Program-made: the position numbers and the translations under genes | In this document: positions 6,107-6,884 of the stretch, piece after piece | Layout of the letters: the number at the start of each line of letters is the position of its first letter | Numbering within the stretch: position 1 is the stretch's first letter | The notes under the pieces: model-generated | Databases searched by the model: none | What the model was told of the DNA's origin: nothing | What the model saw: only the letters and a program-made list of their open reading frames with translations | NCBI GenBank assembly: GCA_028288645.1 | Contig: JAQBNJ010000284.1 | Location: 1-6,884 of the forward strand | Direction: 5' to 3' | Source: Sediminibacterium sp. | GTDB lineage: Bacteria; Bacteroidota; Bacteroidia; Chitinophagales; Chitinophagaceae | DNA: 6,884 nucleotides

Positions 6107-6884
6107 ATGAAAAAATGGGATAGTCATTTTCAGCTGGGCGATACTGTAACCGCGGAGCAATTGGCATTTTTTGATAAGCACGGTGTAATAGTATTCAGAA
6201 ACTTTATCAGCAAGGAAAAAGTGGCCGCCTATCTCAGTGAGCTCAAGCGCCTTGAATCGCTTTGGTTATCAGAACAACGCGATAAGGTAAACGGGATCCC
6301 ACTGAAATACGGTAAGGACGAACATGGCAATAAAACGATCCAACGTTTATGCTTCACTTCCTTGTATAGTGACGAGTTGCACAGCCTGCTGGAGGAGCCC
6401 AGGTTAAAGGCACTCATGGCGTTCCTGAATCCTTACGAGGGCAGGATTGCAGAGAATGAAAAGGATGGATTGGTGATCAATAATTACATCAACACACCCA
6501 ACAGCACATTCACGCAAATGGGCTGGCATACCGATTCTCCGCGCGACCTGTTCCTTGGCCAGAAGATCATGCCGATGCTGAATGTAGGGATACACCTCGA
6601 CGAATGTCCGTTCGAAAATGGCGGCCTCCGTGTATTACCCGGCACACACAAACAGAACATTTTGAAACTGTTGTTTGGTAAAAAATATTTTATTGATAAC
6701 ACTGATGATGATCGTGAAGTAGGTTTTGATATGCATGCAGGTGATCTGTCTGTACATGATGGCCGGTTATGGCATCGTGTAAAACAATCTCCGAAATTCG
6801 GGGAAGAGAGCCGCAGGCGCGTAATGTATGTTCCGTTGGTAACCGGTAAATACAAACCGAAGGATGAGAACAGCAAAACGCCTT
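6107..6884 (+). CDS. Phytanoyl-CoA dioxygenase (PhyH) family Fe(II)/2-oxoglutarate oxygenase, 3'-truncated by the window
   Basis: The frame is open from ATG 6107 to the end of the window (259 codons plus one base) with no stop, so the C-terminus is missing. The N-terminal part (about 15-60; TAEQLAFFDKHGVIVFRNFI) is the typical PhyH opening, an alpha-helix followed by GVIVFRNF. Metal ligands are His141 and Asp143 in GWHTDSP, and distal His223 in LWHRVKQSP. Arg237 or Arg238 (SRRRVMYVP) would bind 2-oxoglutarate. NGGLRVLPGTHK (171-182) is the usual double-stranded beta-helix segment before the distal histidine. These enzymes couple oxygen and 2-oxoglutarate to hydroxylation of a small molecule or acyl-CoA in the cytosol. 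The substrate cannot be told from sequence, and no biosynthetic genes are adjacent within the window. The start is supported by the family N-terminus beginning soon after it. Confidence 0.85.
   Translation, partial: MKKWDSHFQLGDTVTAEQLAFFDKHGVIVFRNFISKEKVAAYLSELKRLESLWLSEQRDKVNGIPLKYGKDEHGNKTIQRLCFTSLYSDELHSLLEEPRLKALMAFLNPYEGRIAENEKDGLVINNYINTPNSTFTQMGWHTDSPRDLFLGQKIMPMLNVGIHLDECPFENGGLRVLPGTHKQNILKLLFGKKYFIDNTDDDREVGFDMHAGDLSVHDGRLWHRVKQSPKFGEESRRRVMYVPLVTGKYKPKDENSKTP

Noticed and set aside
6229..6876. Three minus-strand frames opposite the oxygenase gene, up to 130 codons
   Set aside because: The plus strand encodes a PhyH protein with all active-site residues in order, so these are antisense shadows.

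Overview
The window looks like chromosomal DNA from a member of the Bacteroidota, most probably a Chitinophagaceae-like soil or aquatic bacterium. The support is: exact matches to the Bacteroidetes -7 promoter element (TAnnTTTG); starts with almost no Shine-Dalgarno sequences; a NagB fused to a LmbE-type domain, an arrangement I associate with this phylum; and a CACGAATT-type intergenic repeat of a kind often seen in these genomes. This placement is inference from gene content, not from a database match.

Layout. Positions 1-153 hold the end of a pyruvate kinase gene, closed by a strong intrinsic terminator (175-207). A good promoter (260-290) precedes a secreted GH20 beta-N-acetylhexosaminidase (330-2012). 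A 100-bp gap with a possible second promoter leads to a 634-residue fusion of glucosamine-6-phosphate deaminase (NagB) with a LmbE/PIG-L deacetylase-like domain (2113-4017). A short AT-rich spacer with a direct repeat, a perfect AGGAGG and a small hairpin precedes a membrane phosphatase/phosphotransferase of the PAP2_C (sphingomyelin-synthase-like) type (4084-4758). A 94-nt inverted repeat made of CACGAATT units fills the convergent junction with an outer-membrane Omp85-type beta-barrel gene on the minus strand (4858-5955). A divergent 151-bp control region (5956-6106) then leads to a phytanoyl-CoA-dioxygenase-like Fe(II)/2-oxoglutarate oxygenase (6107 to the window end, incomplete).

How the genes work together. 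The hexosaminidase and the NagB fusion form a plausible GlcNAc-scavenging pair. The first releases GlcNAc from chitin, peptidoglycan or glycan fragments outside the cytoplasm. The second turns glucosamine-6-phosphate into fructose-6-phosphate, and pyruvate kinase lies further down the same glycolytic route. No kinase, transporter or NagA deacetylase is visible, so whether the LmbE domain replaces NagA is the most interesting biochemical question here. The PAP2, barrel and oxygenase genes have no evident link to that pathway. I see no phage, CRISPR, toxin-antitoxin, insertion-sequence or RNA gene, and nothing that amounts to a clearly new multi-gene system. The most unusual non-coding element is the long hairpin at 4761-4854.
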